Position numbers and translations under genes: made by a program. A DNA stretch of 49,917 nucleotides, from positions 1 through 49,917 of the forward strand of contig JAHJQZ010000023.1 of assembly GCA_018818925.1 (NCBI GenBank), given 5' to 3'. Of this stretch, positions 40,479 through 49,452 are shown piece after piece. Source of the stretch: Alphaproteobacteria bacterium. GTDB lineage: Bacteria > Pseudomonadota > Alphaproteobacteria > Rhizobiales > Devosiaceae. The notes under the pieces are model-generated. The model saw only the letters and a program-made list of their open reading frames with translations, was not told where the DNA came from and did not search any database. Within the stretch, counting starts at the first letter, position 1. Each line of letters opens with the position of its first letter.

Positions 40479-43400
40479 GTGGCGCGGCCCAAGCTTTGCA
40501 CCATCGCGCCGCATGCGCCCTTCCTGCCCACTCTGGTGGCCGCCATTCGCGACGGCAGGCTGCCGCGGCCGGCGACGTCCGGGTTCGGACTCGCCGACCT
40601 GACGATCCTTGTGCCGACACGCCGCGCCAGACTGGCGCTCGGCGATGCCCTGCTCGACGCCTATGGGTCGGCGCTGCTCCTGCCCGACATCCGCGCCCTG
40701 GGCGACACGGACACGGCGGAACTGCCGTTCCTGCCGCCCTATGACAAGGGGGCGCTGCCGGCGCCCGTCAGCCCCGCCGAGCGGCGGCTGGAGCTGGCGA
40801 CGCTGATCGACCGCTGGGTCAGGACCGAGGACCGGGCCGCCTTCAACGCCGCCGGCTTCGCCTCGCCGCCAAGCCCGGGGGAAATCCTGTCGCTGGCCGA
40901 TTCGCTCGGTGCCCTCATCGATGCCTGCCATACCGAGGGCGTGGAACCGCAGGCATTTCCGGCGCTGCTCGACGGCAGCGAGCTGTCGCGGCACTGGGAG
41001 AACGCGCTGGCGTTTCTCGGCATCGCCCTGTCGGCCTGGCCGGCGCATCTCAATGAAATCGGCAAGGCCGACGCGGCGCGGGTCCGCGACCTGGCGCTCG
41101 ACCGGCTGACCGAGGCGGTGCCCTGCCTGTTCGGCGACAGGCCGGTGATCGCGGCGGGGTCCACCGGCTCGGTGCCGGCGACGGCGCGCCTGCTCGCGGC
41201 CATCGCCCACCTGCCCAACGGCGCCGTCGTCCTGCCCGGCCTCGACACGACGCTTTCGCCCGAAACCCGGAACCAGCTTCTCGATCGCGAAAAGACCCCG
41301 CACGGCCATCCGCAATACGGGCTGATGCGCCTGCTCGACCGGCTCGGTGCCGGCGTGGGCGAAGTCGAGGAACTGGCGCCCGCGCCCTTTGAACGCACGC
41401 GGCTTGTCCGCCACGCCCTGGCCCTGGCCGAGGACACCGGCCGCTGGTCGGACAACCGCCTGTCCGGACCGGACGCCGAAACGGCCTGCGCCGGCCTTGC
41501 CGTCCTTGCCGCGCGCGGCGAAGACGAAGAGGCAAGGGCCATCGCCCTTTGCGCCCGCGACGCCGCCGAAACAGGCCGGACGGTCGGCATCGTCACGCCC
41601 GACCGCAATCTCGCCCGCCGCATCGCCGCCGAACTCCGGCGCTATGGCATTTCCGTCGACGACGCCGCCGGCACGCCGCTGCATCAGTCCCGGGCCGGGC
41701 GACTGATGCGCAGCGCCATCGCCGCCGTCTCCGAGAATTGGGCGCCGGTACCGCTCGTCGCGCTCTTGCGCAATCGCCACGTTACGCTCGGCCGTCCGCG
41801 CCCCGAGATTGCCCGCCTGACCGACAAACTGGAGCTCGCGGTGCTGCGCGGCCAGCGCCCGGCACCCGGCCCCGACGGACTGCGCAAGTCGATCGCCGCC
41901 AATCTCGCCGGTCACCTCGACCGTCCGGCGTTGCGCCTGTCCGACGCCGAGGCGGCGAGCCTTTATGCTCTGCTGGCGCAGGTGGAAACGGCGCTGGCGC
42001 CGCTGGCACGCTTGTGCACGGTGCCCGGTTTTGCCGCTGCCGAATTGGCATCGGCGCTCGGCGCGGTCTTCGCCGCCCTCACCGGCGCCGGCACGGACCA
42101 AGCGGTTTTGCCCGAGGGTGGCGACGAGCTGATGCGCTTTGTCGAGGAGATTGCGGCATTGCCCGGGCTCGGCCCACGCTTTGGCGCCCGCCATATCGCC
42201 GAGGCCTTCGAGGGCCTGAGCATCGGCATGTCGGTGCGGGCGCCCCCGCCCGAAACCGTCGGCGTGTCGCTGCTCGGCCTGCTCGAGGCGCGGCTTCTGA
42301 GCTTCGATACGGTGATCCTTGCCGGCCTCAACGAAGGCGTCTGGCCCGCCGCCGCCGATCCCGGCCCCTGGCTGTCGCGCAACATGGCCGTCGCCATAGG
42401 CCTCGAACCCGAGGAACGGCGGCAGGGCCAGGCGGCGCACGATTTCGAAATGGCCCTCGGCAATCGCGAAATCGTTCTCGCCTATTCTACGCGCATCGGC
42501 ACCGCCCCGGCGCTGCCCTCGCGGCTGTTGCAGCGGCTCGAAACCTTTCTCGGCGAGAACGCGGCAAGGGCGCCGCGCCAGCGCGGCGCGCGGCTTGTCG
42601 CCGCGGCGCGCGCCCTCGATGCGGTGAGCTTGGTTGTCCCCGCGCCGCGACCGATGCCGTCGCCGCCGGCGAAAGACCGGCCGCGCAAGCTGTCGGTCAC
42701 CGAGATCGAGAAACTGGTCCGCTCACCCTATGATCTTTACGCCAAATACGTTCTCAACCTGTCCCGCCTCGACCCCCTGGGCATGGATGCCGACCTCGCC
42801 GAACGCGGCACGCTCATCCACGAAGTGCTCGCCGCAACAATTGGCGACCCGCTGTTCGACCCGACGGCGCCGGAAGCGCTCGACAGGCTGCTCGCCCATG
42901 CCGATGCCGTTTTCGTTGGCCTCGAAACCCTGCCGGCCCGCCGCGCCGTCTGGCGGCGGCGGTTGGCGATCCAGGGCGCCAGGGTCCTGGCGTTCGAGGC
43001 GGAGCGGGCTCCGGTCCTCGCCTCGCGCCATGTCGAAATCGACGGGCGCTGGAGCTTTGCGGTCGAGGGCGTCGACTTCGTCCTGCGCGGCCGGGCCGAC
43101 CGCATCGACCGGCGCAATGACGGCCTGAGCGAGATCATCGATTTCAAGACCGGCTCGGTGCCGGACAAGAAGGAGATGAGGCAATTGCTCGCCCCGCAAT
43201 TGCTGGCCGAAGCGAAAATGCTGGCCGAAGGCGGCTTCGAACCTCGCGTGCCGGCGGGTTCCGTCGCGACGCTGGTCTATCTGAAGCTGCCCGCCGATCC
43301 GAACGGCTTCGAGCGAATCGAGGTCGCGACGCCGGAAGGCATGTCGCTCGGCGACGCCGTCGAGGCTCTCAACATGGCCCTGCAGGCCCGCATCGCCGCC

Positions 43401-43535
43401 TTTTTGTTGCGCGACGACCAGCCGCTCGTAGCCGACATCCTGCCCAAGCCGAACCGGTCCTATCAGGGCGATTACGAGCATTTGTCGCGTCGGGCCGAAT
43501 GGGCCGCCGTCGAGGACGCGGAGGAAGGGTCGTGA
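40479..43535 (+). CDS. addB: Double-strand break repair protein AddB
   Basis: The product is 1018 residues from GTG 40479, with GGGAGG ahead. It is the alphaproteobacterial AddB type: an inactivated helicase-like N-terminal part (LTILVPTRRARLALGDALLD; the Walker motif is degenerate) and a C-terminal PD-(D/E)XK nuclease with AERGTLIHEVLAA, GRADRIDRRNDGLSEIIDFK TG. With AddA it resects DNA ends for RecA loading, the role of RecBCD elsewhere. It lies 3 bases after murU and its end overlaps addA. Confidence 0.94.
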   Translation: MARPKLCTIAPHAPFLPTLVAAIRDGRLPRPATSGFGLADLTILVPTRRARLALGDALLDAYGSALLLPDIRALGDTDTAELPFLPPYDKGALPAPVSPAERRLELATLIDRWVRTEDRAAFNAAGFASPPSPGEILSLADSLGALIDACHTEGVEPQAFPALLDGSELSRHWENALAFLGIALSAWPAHLNEIGKADAARVRDLALDRLTEAVPCLFGDRPVIAAGSTGSVPATARLLAAIAHLPNGAVVLPGLDTTLSPETRNQLLDREKTPHGHPQYGLMRLLDRLGAGVGEVEELAPAPFERTRLVRHALALAEDTGRWSDNRLSGPDAETACAGLAVLAARGEDEEARAIALCARDAAETGRTVGIVTPDRNLARRIAAELRRYGISVDDAAGTPLHQSRAGRLMRSAIAAVSENWAPVPLVALLRNRHVTLGRPRPEIARLTDKLELAVLRGQRPAPGPDGLRKSIAANLAGHLDRPALRLSDAEAASLYALLAQVETALAPLARLCTVPGFAAAELASALGAVFAALTGAGTDQAVLPEGGDELMRFVEEIAALPGLGPRFGARHIAEAFEGLSIGMSVRAPPPETVGVSLLGLLEARLLSFDTVILAGLNEGVWPAAADPGPWLSRNMAVAIGLEPEERRQGQAAHDFEMALGNREIVLAYSTRIGTAPALPSRLLQRLETFLGENAARAPRQRGARLVAAARALDAVSLVVPAPRPMPSPPAKDRPRKLSVTEIEKLVRSPYDLYAKYVLNLSRLDPLGMDADLAERGTLIHEVLAATIGDPLFDPTAPEALDRLLAHADAVFVGLETLPARRAVWRRRLAIQGARVLAFEAERAPVLASRHVEIDGRWSFAVEGVDFVLRGRADRIDRRNDGLSEIIDFKTGSVPDKKEMRQLLAPQLLAEAKMLAEGGFEPRVPAGSVATLVYLKLPADPNGFERIEVATPEGMSLGDAVEALNMALQARIAAFLLRDDQPLVADILPKPNRSYQGDYEHLSRRAEWAAVEDAEEGS

Positions 43536-46500
43536 CCGAGCGCCCCGTCGCCCCGACCCCGGAGATCACGTCCAGCCAAGCGCGGGCCGCCGATCCGCAA
43601 AGTTCGGTCTGGGTCTCGGCCAATGCCGGCGCCGGCAAGACGCATGTCCTGACCAATCGCGTCCTGAGGCTGCTTCTGACCGGGGTGCCGCCGGCCGAAA
43701 TCCTGTGCCTGACCTATACCAAGGCGGCGGCGGCCGAAATGCGCGCCCGCGTCACCGACAGGCTGGGAAAATGGGCCGTGATCGCGGCCGAAAAGCTCGA
43801 AAGCGAGCTCATCGATCTGACCGGCGCGCCGCCGGACGATGCCCTCACGCGCCGGGCGCGAACGCTGTTCGCCCATGCCCTCGACACGCCGGGCGGGCTC
43901 AAGATCAACACCATCCACGCCTTTTGCGAAAGCGTCCTGCATCGCTTCCCGCTCGAAGCCGGCGTGCCCTTCGGCTTTTCGGTGATCGAGGACGCCGAGC
44001 GCGCGCTTCTGGTGCGCCGGGCCCGCGAGAAGGTCTTCGCCGAAGCGCTCGACGGCGGAGGTCCGTTGAGCGGCGCCGTCGATACCCTGTTCGCGATGCT
44101 GTCCGACCGGGCGATGGAAGAGGCGGTAACCGGAGCCCTTTCCGACATGCGCAAGCTCATGCCGGTCCTCGCCGATACCGACGGCGCCAAGGCGCGGCTG
44201 AGGCGCCTCGTCGGGGCCGACCAGATCGCCGACCCGGCGGCGCTGCGCCGAGCCGTGACAGCCGAAACGCTGCTGACCCGCGAGAACATCGCGCTGGTGC
44301 GCAACGAATGCGCCCCGAAACCGGGCGGCGCCCGTGCCGTCGACAGGCTGGCGGAAATCGCCAATCCGGGAGCGCCGACCGAAGCCGAGCTTATCGGCAT
44401 TTTCTTCACCACCGAGGGCGGACCGCGAAAGTCGCTTCTCAACAAGCAGCCGTCCGAGCGCTTCCCCGCCCTGCTCGACACGCTCGTTCGCGAGCAGGCG
44501 CGGCTCGTGGCAGGTCTTGCCGAGATCGCCCGCGCCGAACTCGTCCTGCGCTCGGAGGCGCTCCTCGACGTGCTCGCCGCCATCGTCGCCGACTACCAGC
44601 GCCAGAAGCGCGCCCGCGCCTGGCTCGATTTCGACGATCTGGTCACCCGCACCGCCGCGCTGTTCGGCGACCCCGATCAGGGCGCCTGGGTGCGCTACAA
44701 ACTCGATGCCGGCATCACCCACATTCTGGTCGACGAAAGCCAGGACACCAATCCCGAACAATGGAAAGTGGTCGACGCGCTGGCCGAAGAGTTCTTCGCC
44801 GGCGAGGGCGCCGCCCAAAAGCCGCGTTCGCTGTTCGCCGTCGGCGATCCCAAGCAGTCGATCTTTTCCTTCCAGGGCGCCGAGCCGGCCCTGTTCGGCC
44901 GGTCGGGCGAGGCGTATCGGCAAAAGGCAAGGGCCGCCGGACGCAAATTCGATCGCGTGCCGATGGGCGCGAGTTTCCGCACCCTGAAGGCCATACTCGA
45001 GGCGGTGGACCTCGTCTTCCACGATACCGGCCTGACCGCTTCGGTCGTGGTGGGTGAAAGCTACGAGCCCCATGTCAGTGCTCGCGTCCATGATGGCGGC
45101 CGCGTGGCGCTGTGGCCGCTTGTCGAAGCTGAAAAGGAAGACGAAACAGACCCCTGGCGGATGCCGGCATCGAGCGCCCCGCTCAGGAGCCCGGCGCGGG
45201 AGCTGGCCACCCGTATCGCCGGGGCCATCGCCGACTGGATCGCAAGGGGCCGCATGCTGCAAGCGCGCAAGCCGGCGCGCCCGATCACGGCCAGCGACGT
45301 GCTCATCCTCGTGCAGTCGCGCAATGCCCTGTTCCACGAGCTCATCCGCGCCCTCAAGAAGGCCGGCCTTTCGACGCCCGGCGCCGACCGGCTCGATGTC
45401 GGCAGGCACATTGCCACAAGCGACCTCTTGGCCCTCGGCGACGTGCTGCTCAATGCCGAGGACGACCTGACGCTCGCGGCGCTTTTGCGCTCGCCCTTGT
45501 TCGACGTCGACGAGGACGACCTGTTCAGGTTGGCCCACAGGCGCGACGGGAGCCTTTTTGCGGCGATGGCCTCGTGTCCCGTTCCGAGCGTTGTCGAGGC
45601 CCATGCGCGGCTCGACGCCTGGCGCCGCCGGCTCGATTTCGAACGGCCCTTCGAATTTTTTGCCGATGTTCTTTATGCCGGGGGCGGCCTCAGGCGCTTC
45701 CATGCCCGGCTCGGTAGCGAGGTGGATGACGTCATCGCCGAATTCCTCGCGCTCGCCCTGGCCCATGAGCAATCGCCTGTGCCCTCCCTGCAGGGCTTTG
45801 TCGCCGACATGCGGTCGCGTTCCGTCGAGATCAAGCGCGAACTCGGCGAAGCCGAAAACGGCGTCAGGGTCATGACCATCCACGGCGCCAAGGGCCTCGA
45901 AGCACCGGTCGTGATTCTCGCCGACGCTGCCTCAAGGCCGCAGGGCAGCCAGACCCGGCGCGAACTCTTTTTCGCCGAGCATGAGGGCGGGCCGATCCTT
46001 TTCCACGCCGCGCGGGAGAGCCAGCACACACAGGAGACGCTGCCGCTGCTGCAGGCCGAAAAGCAGGCCCAGACCGACGAATACTGGCGCAAGCTCTATG
46101 TCGGCATGACCCGTGCCGAGGACGAATTGCACATAGCCGGCGTGCTCGGCTCGCGCACAAAAATCGACGACACCTGGTACGGCGCCGTCGCCTCGGCGCT
46201 TGGCGGCAGGACGGCGACGGTGGCGCTCGCCTCTGGGCTCGAAGCGGCGCTGTTCCCGGCCGGGGCGGCGGCGGATGCCTTTGGCGCGCCCATCGTGCCG
46301 CCCGTCGCTCCCGACCTCGCCGTGCCGCCCGCCGCCGTGGCGCTTGCGAAACGGCCTGCCCTGCTGACGCCGTCGACCTCCGGTCCTGAAATCGACGTGT
46401 TCGATGCCGGCAACGAAGCCATAGGCACCGCCGATGCTGCCCGCCGCTCCGGCATAGCCTTGCATGCCTTGTTGCAGCACCTGCCCGGCGTGCCGGAAGG

Positions 46501-46954
46501 CAGGCGGCATGAGCTGGCCCGTGCCGCGCTCGTGTCGCTGCTGCCCGAGGCGCCGGACGGCCATGAAGCCATGGCGGAAACGGCTTGCGCCCTGCTCGCC
46601 AATCCGGCGCTCGCCTTCGTGTTCGGACCGGGCTCGCGGGCCGAGCTGCCCATTCTGGCAAAAGCTGAAAAGGACGGACGCGCGGTGCTGATCGCCGGGC
46701 GCGTCGACCGGCTCGTCGTCACCCCGGCAACGGTCACCATTGTCGACTTCAAATCGGACGCCCGCCCGCCGGAAGACGCATCCGGCATTCCATCCGACTA
46801 TGTGTCGCAATTGGCGCTCTATCGGCTCGTGCTGCGGCGCCTTTTTCCCGAACACCGCGTCGAAGCGGCTTTGTTGTGGACAGCGCGCGCGGAATTGATG
46901 ACGGTTCCCGCCGAAATGCTGGACGCCGCTACGGCCGGCATCGCACTTTGTTAA
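43532..46954 (+). CDS. addA: Double-strand break repair helicase AddA
   Basis: The product is 1140 residues from GTG 43532, which overlaps the addB stop (GTGA); AGGAAGG is the ribosome site. UvrD-type helicase motifs are clear: Walker A ANAGAGKTHVL, motif Ia CLTYTKAAAAEMRARV, Walker B ILVDESQDTNPEQW, motif III VGDPKQSIFSFQGAEP, motif V VMTIHGAKGLEAPVVIL and motif VI YVGMTRAEDEL. A C-terminal nuclease has IAGRVDRLVVTPATVTIVDF KSD. It forms the AddAB helicase-nuclease with AddB. Confidence 0.96.
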   Translation: MTERPVAPTPEITSSQARAADPQSSVWVSANAGAGKTHVLTNRVLRLLLTGVPPAEILCLTYTKAAAAEMRARVTDRLGKWAVIAAEKLESELIDLTGAPPDDALTRRARTLFAHALDTPGGLKINTIHAFCESVLHRFPLEAGVPFGFSVIEDAERALLVRRAREKVFAEALDGGGPLSGAVDTLFAMLSDRAMEEAVTGALSDMRKLMPVLADTDGAKARLRRLVGADQIADPAALRRAVTAETLLTRENIALVRNECAPKPGGARAVDRLAEIANPGAPTEAELIGIFFTTEGGPRKSLLNKQPSERFPALLDTLVREQARLVAGLAEIARAELVLRSEALLDVLAAIVADYQRQKRARAWLDFDDLVTRTAALFGDPDQGAWVRYKLDAGITHILVDESQDTNPEQWKVVDALAEEFFAGEGAAQKPRSLFAVGDPKQSIFSFQGAEPALFGRSGEAYRQKARAAGRKFDRVPMGASFRTLKAILEAVDLVFHDTGLTASVVVGESYEPHVSARVHDGGRVALWPLVEAEKEDETDPWRMPASSAPLRSPARELATRIAGAIADWIARGRMLQARKPARPITASDVLILVQSRNALFHELIRALKKAGLSTPGADRLDVGRHIATSDLLALGDVLLNAEDDLTLAALLRSPLFDVDEDDLFRLAHRRDGSLFAAMASCPVPSVVEAHARLDAWRRRLDFERPFEFFADVLYAGGGLRRFHARLGSEVDDVIAEFLALALAHEQSPVPSLQGFVADMRSRSVEIKRELGEAENGVRVMTIHGAKGLEAPVVILADAASRPQGSQTRRELFFAEHEGGPILFHAARESQHTQETLPLLQAEKQAQTDEYWRKLYVGMTRAEDELHIAGVLGSRTKIDDTWYGAVASALGGRTATVALASGLEAALFPAGAAADAFGAPIVPPVAPDLAVPPAAVALAKRPALLTPSTSGPEIDVFDAGNEAIGTADAARRSGIALHALLQHLPGVPEGRRHELARAALVSLLPEAPDGHEAMAETACALLANPALAFVFGPGSRAELPILAKAEKDGRAVLIAGRVDRLVVTPATVTIVDFKSDARPPEDASGIPSDYVSQLALYRLVLRRLFPEHRVEAALLWTARAELMTVPAEMLDAATAGIALC

Positions 46955-47083
46955 CGCCCTGGGGCAAAACTGTTCCCCGATTCCGCCGCGCCTTGCCAAA
47001 CGGAAATCGGCGGACACCTTGAATAGCGCCACGACTCCACCTAAATTCGTTTCAGCGTATATTACCGATGAAAGGCTGATGCC

Positions 47084-47407
47084 ATGACCACGCACGTGTC
47101 CGACGCGACCTTCGATACCGAAGTGCTCGGAGCCAAGGAACCGGTGCTCGTCGATTTCTGGGCTGAATGGTGCGGACCCTGCCGGGCCGTTGCACCTGTC
47201 CTCGAGGAGCTTTCAAACGAACTTGTCGGCAGGGTGAAGATCGTCAAGCTCAATGTCGACGAGAACCCCAACACGACCATCAAGTATGGCGTGCGCTCGA
47301 TCCCGACCATGATCCTTTACAAGGGCGGCGAGCCGGTCGACATGAAGATCGGCGCCGGAACGCCCAAGGCCGGCCTGTCCAAGTGGCTCGAGAGCTACGC
47401 GGCCTGA
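47084..47407 (+). CDS. trxA: Thioredoxin
   Basis: The product is 107 residues with the active site [18 protein letters not shown], the cis-Pro loop [12 protein letters not shown] and the usual C-terminal helix. It is a cytoplasmic dithiol reductant for ribonucleotide reductase and other partners. It stands 129 bases after addA, probably with its own promoter, and is followed by a strong terminator. Confidence 0.97.
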   Translation: MTTHVSDATFDTEVLGAKEPVLVDFWAEWCGPCRAVAPVLEELSNELVGRVKIVKLNVDENPNTTIKYGVRSIPTMILYKGGEPVDMKIGAGTPKAGLSKWLESYAA

Positions 47408-47433
47408 AGTCCAGGGCCCCGGAAATGACTTGC

Positions 47434-47466
47434 ACGCCGCCGGCCTGCTGTCGGCGGCGTTTGCTT
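47434..47466 (+). terminator. Rho-independent terminator of trxA
   Basis: ACGCCGCCG (47434-47442) pairs perfectly with CGGCGGCGT (47452-47460) around a 9-base loop, followed by TTGCTT. It begins 27 bases after the trxA stop. Confidence 0.75.
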
Positions 47467-47468
47467 GA

Positions 47469-47513
47469 GCATCGTGCGCAAAGTGGGAACCGGTTTTGCG
47501 CATCAAACGATGC
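47469..47513. repeat. Nested palindrome after trxA
   Basis: GCATCGT (47469-47475) pairs with ACGATGC (47507-47513), and inside GCGCAAA (47476-47482) pairs with TTTGCGC (47495-47501) around AGTGGGAACCGG-like sequence. Similar palindromes are dispersed in other Hyphomicrobiales genomes as far as I recall. Confidence 0.55.
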
Positions 47514-47527
47514 GACCACAAACAGAT

Positions 47528-47566
47528 AGAGCGGCGAAGCGGTTCGACTTGAACGCGCGCCGCTCT
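47528..47566. repeat. Hairpin just before the thioredoxin-like gene
   Basis: AGAGCGGCG (47528-47536) pairs with CGCCGCTCT (47558-47566). It lies only 12 bases before the ATG at 47579, so the transcript leader of that gene would be folded next to its ribosome site. Confidence 0.5.
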
Positions 47567-47578
47567 TGAGGGGCACAG

Positions 47579-47917
47579 ATGAGCGATGCGGTCTCGGCCG
47601 ATACGTTTCGCAGACTTGTGACGGAGGCGCCGGCTCCGGTGCTGCTGTGCTTTGCCGGTCCGGTTGAAACGCATGCCGGCACGCTCGACGACGTGGCCGG
47701 CCATTTCGGCGCAAGACTTCGGATCGGCAGCATATTTGCCGGCGATAACCCGCTCCTGTGCCAGCGCCACGCCATCTTTGCGCCTCCGGTCCTGGTGCTT
47801 TTCCGGCATGGCGAAATCGTCGCGCGGCGCAGCGGGCGAAACGTATCGGCACAATCGCTCATCGACTGGCTGGAGCCTTTGACGGCGGATGCTTGCGGCT
47901 GCGACCGCTGCGCCTAG
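47579..47917 (+). CDS. Thioredoxin-fold protein lacking the CXXC active site
   Basis: The product is 112 residues from ATG 47579 (GAGGGGCAC ahead). The pattern follows thioredoxin: PVLLCFAGPVETHAGTLDDV stands where FWAxWCGPC would be, DNPLLCQRHAIFAPPVLVLF matches the DxNPxxxxxYxIxxxPTxxLF region with the cis-Pro, and HGEIVARRSG the next strand. The CXXC is gone, but a C-terminal CGCDRCA gives three cysteines. It lies next to trxA and may be a diverged duplicate. It could bind metal or act as a chaperone-like domain; function unknown. Confidence 0.7.
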   Translation: MSDAVSADTFRRLVTEAPAPVLLCFAGPVETHAGTLDDVAGHFGARLRIGSIFAGDNPLLCQRHAIFAPPVLVLFRHGEIVARRSGRNVSAQSLIDWLEPLTADACGCDRCA

Positions 47918-47922
47918 AGCGG

Positions 47923-48121
47923 TTCACGTTTAGTTGGAAACGGATGCTTCCTTCACCTCTCCCTTGGGGGAGAGGTCGACGCGAAGCGGCGGGTGAGGGG
48001 GCCTTGCTGCAAACGCTGAGCTAAGGCCCCCTCACCCGGACCTCCGCTGCGCTCCGGCCCGACCTCTCCCCCAAAGGGAGAGGTGCAAGTGCCAAGCCGC
48101 TCGTTTCTGTCAAAACGTGAA
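47923..48121. repeat. Hairpin-rich dispersed repeat with terminal inverted repeats, copy 2
   Basis: 199 bases, closely similar to 36301-36498 over their whole length. The ends TTCACGTTT (47923-47931) and AAACGTGAA (48113-48121) are perfect inverted repeats. It fills the space between the convergent thioredoxin-like gene and folC, ending 5 bases before the folC stop, so it may serve as a two-way terminator. Confidence 0.78.
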
Positions 48122-48126
48122 ATAGC

Positions 48127-49425
48127 CTAATCCAGCCTTGTGCCGTTGCGGCCGAGCACATGGCCGGCAAGGTGAAGCGATCCGCAGATCACCACCCGCG
48201 CCTTGTCGACACGCGCCGCCTCCGTAAGAGCGGACGAGATGCCGCGCGTCGGTTTTGCGGCAAAGCCCAGTTCGCCGGCGAATTCGGCAAGCTGGCGCGC
48301 CGTCCACGACGCACGCTCGCCCGGAATGCGCAGGGTGAGCATCTGCGGTTTCAGCCGGGCGAAATGTCTGAGATAGCCGCGCGCGTCCTTGTTGGCGAAA
48401 GTTCCCATGATCATGACGAGCGGCCGCGGGTTGCGCGCCTGCAGGGCGCTCAGCGCGTCGGCGAGAACCGCGCCGCCCGCCTCGTTATGGCCACCGTCGA
48501 GCCAGAGCTCGTGCCCGGGTGGCAGCAGGTCGCGCAGCTTGCCCGTCCTCAACGGCTGCATGCGCGCCGGCCAGGTGACGGCGCGCATGCCACGCGCTAT
48601 GTCTGCCTCCGAGACCGGCAGGCTGAAATGGCGCGCCGCCGCGATGGCCAGCGCCGCATTGTCGAACTGGAACGGTCCCGCCAGCGCCGGCTCCGGCATG
48701 TCGACAAGGCCGTTCTCGTCCTGATAGACCAAGCGTCCGCGCTGGCCATAGCCGTCGAAATCGCGTCCGGCGACGAAGGGGACCACCCCGAGCCTGGCCG
48801 CTTCCGCGTCGATGACGTCGAGCGCTTCGTCCGGCTGCCGCCCGATGACGGCACGACTGCCGCGTTTGAGGATACCGGCCTTTTCCCGCGCGATGCCGGA
48901 AAGCTCCGGCCCCAGAAACTCGACATGGTCGATCGAGACCGGCGCGATCACCGTGCCGCGCGGATGCGCGATGACGTTGGTGGCGTCGAAACGGCCACCC
49001 AGACCGACTTCGAGCAGCAGGAAATCCGCTTCAACCTCGGAAAACAGCAGCATGGCCGCGGCGGTAGTGATCTCGAAATAGGTGATCGGCTTGCCGGCAT
49101 TGACCGCTTCGCAGCGTTCGAGGGCCGCGTTGAGCCGCCGCGCCGTGACGAGCGTGCCGGCGAGCCTGATGCGCTCGCGAAAGGCGACGAGATTGGGCGA
49201 GGTATAGACATGGACGCGCTGCCCCGCCGCCTCGAGAAAGGCGCGGAGGAACGCAATGGTCGATCCCTTGCCGTTGGTGCCGGCGACATGGATGACCGGC
49301 GGCAGCACGTCCTGCGGCCGGCCGAGATCGGCGAGCAGCCGCTCGATGCGGTCGAGCTTGAGATCGATCAGCTTGTTGGGATGCAGCGCCAGCAGGCGCC
49401 GCAGGATGGCATCGGTGCGGCTCAT
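48127..49425 (-). CDS. folC: Bifunctional dihydrofolate/folylpolyglutamate synthase FolC
   Basis: The product is 432 residues from ATG 49425 (MSRTDAILRRLLALHPNKLI DLKLDRIERLL). The ATP-binding P-loop is IHVAGTNGKGSTIAFLRAFL, YTSPNLVAFRERIRLAG is the family folate motif, and LLEVGLGGRFDATNV and PVSIDHVEFLG follow. LWLDGGHNEAGGAVLADAL lies in the C-terminal domain. It adds glutamate to dihydropteroate and to folates. It lies 27 bases after accD on the same strand, the usual accD-folC pair. Confidence 0.95.
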   Translation of the reverse strand: MSRTDAILRRLLALHPNKLIDLKLDRIERLLADLGRPQDVLPPVIHVAGTNGKGSTIAFLRAFLEAAGQRVHVYTSPNLVAFRERIRLAGTLVTARRLNAALERCEAVNAGKPITYFEITTAAAMLLFSEVEADFLLLEVGLGGRFDATNVIAHPRGTVIAPVSIDHVEFLGPELSGIAREKAGILKRGSRAVIGRQPDEALDVIDAEAARLGVVPFVAGRDFDGYGQRGRLVYQDENGLVDMPEPALAGPFQFDNAALAIAAARHFSLPVSEADIARGMRAVTWPARMQPLRTGKLRDLLPPGHELWLDGGHNEAGGAVLADALSALQARNPRPLVMIMGTFANKDARGYLRHFARLKPQMLTLRIPGERASWTARQLAEFAGELGFAAKPTRGISSALTEAARVDKARVVICGSLHLAGHVLGRNGTRLD

Positions 49426-49452
49426 ATCGGTCTTCCGCGCGAGAAAGGCCTG

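Noticed and set aside
39498-42440. 980-codon open frame on the minus strand across tsaE, murU and addB
   Set aside because: High-GC shadow frame: the plus-strand genes beneath it are certain (TsaE, MurU and AddB motifs), and the translation is rich in Arg, Gly, Gln and His with no domain.
43472-45883. 803-codon open frame on the minus strand across addA
   Set aside because: Antisense shadow of AddA, whose helicase motifs are complete on the plus strand; no family resemblance and no ribosome site.
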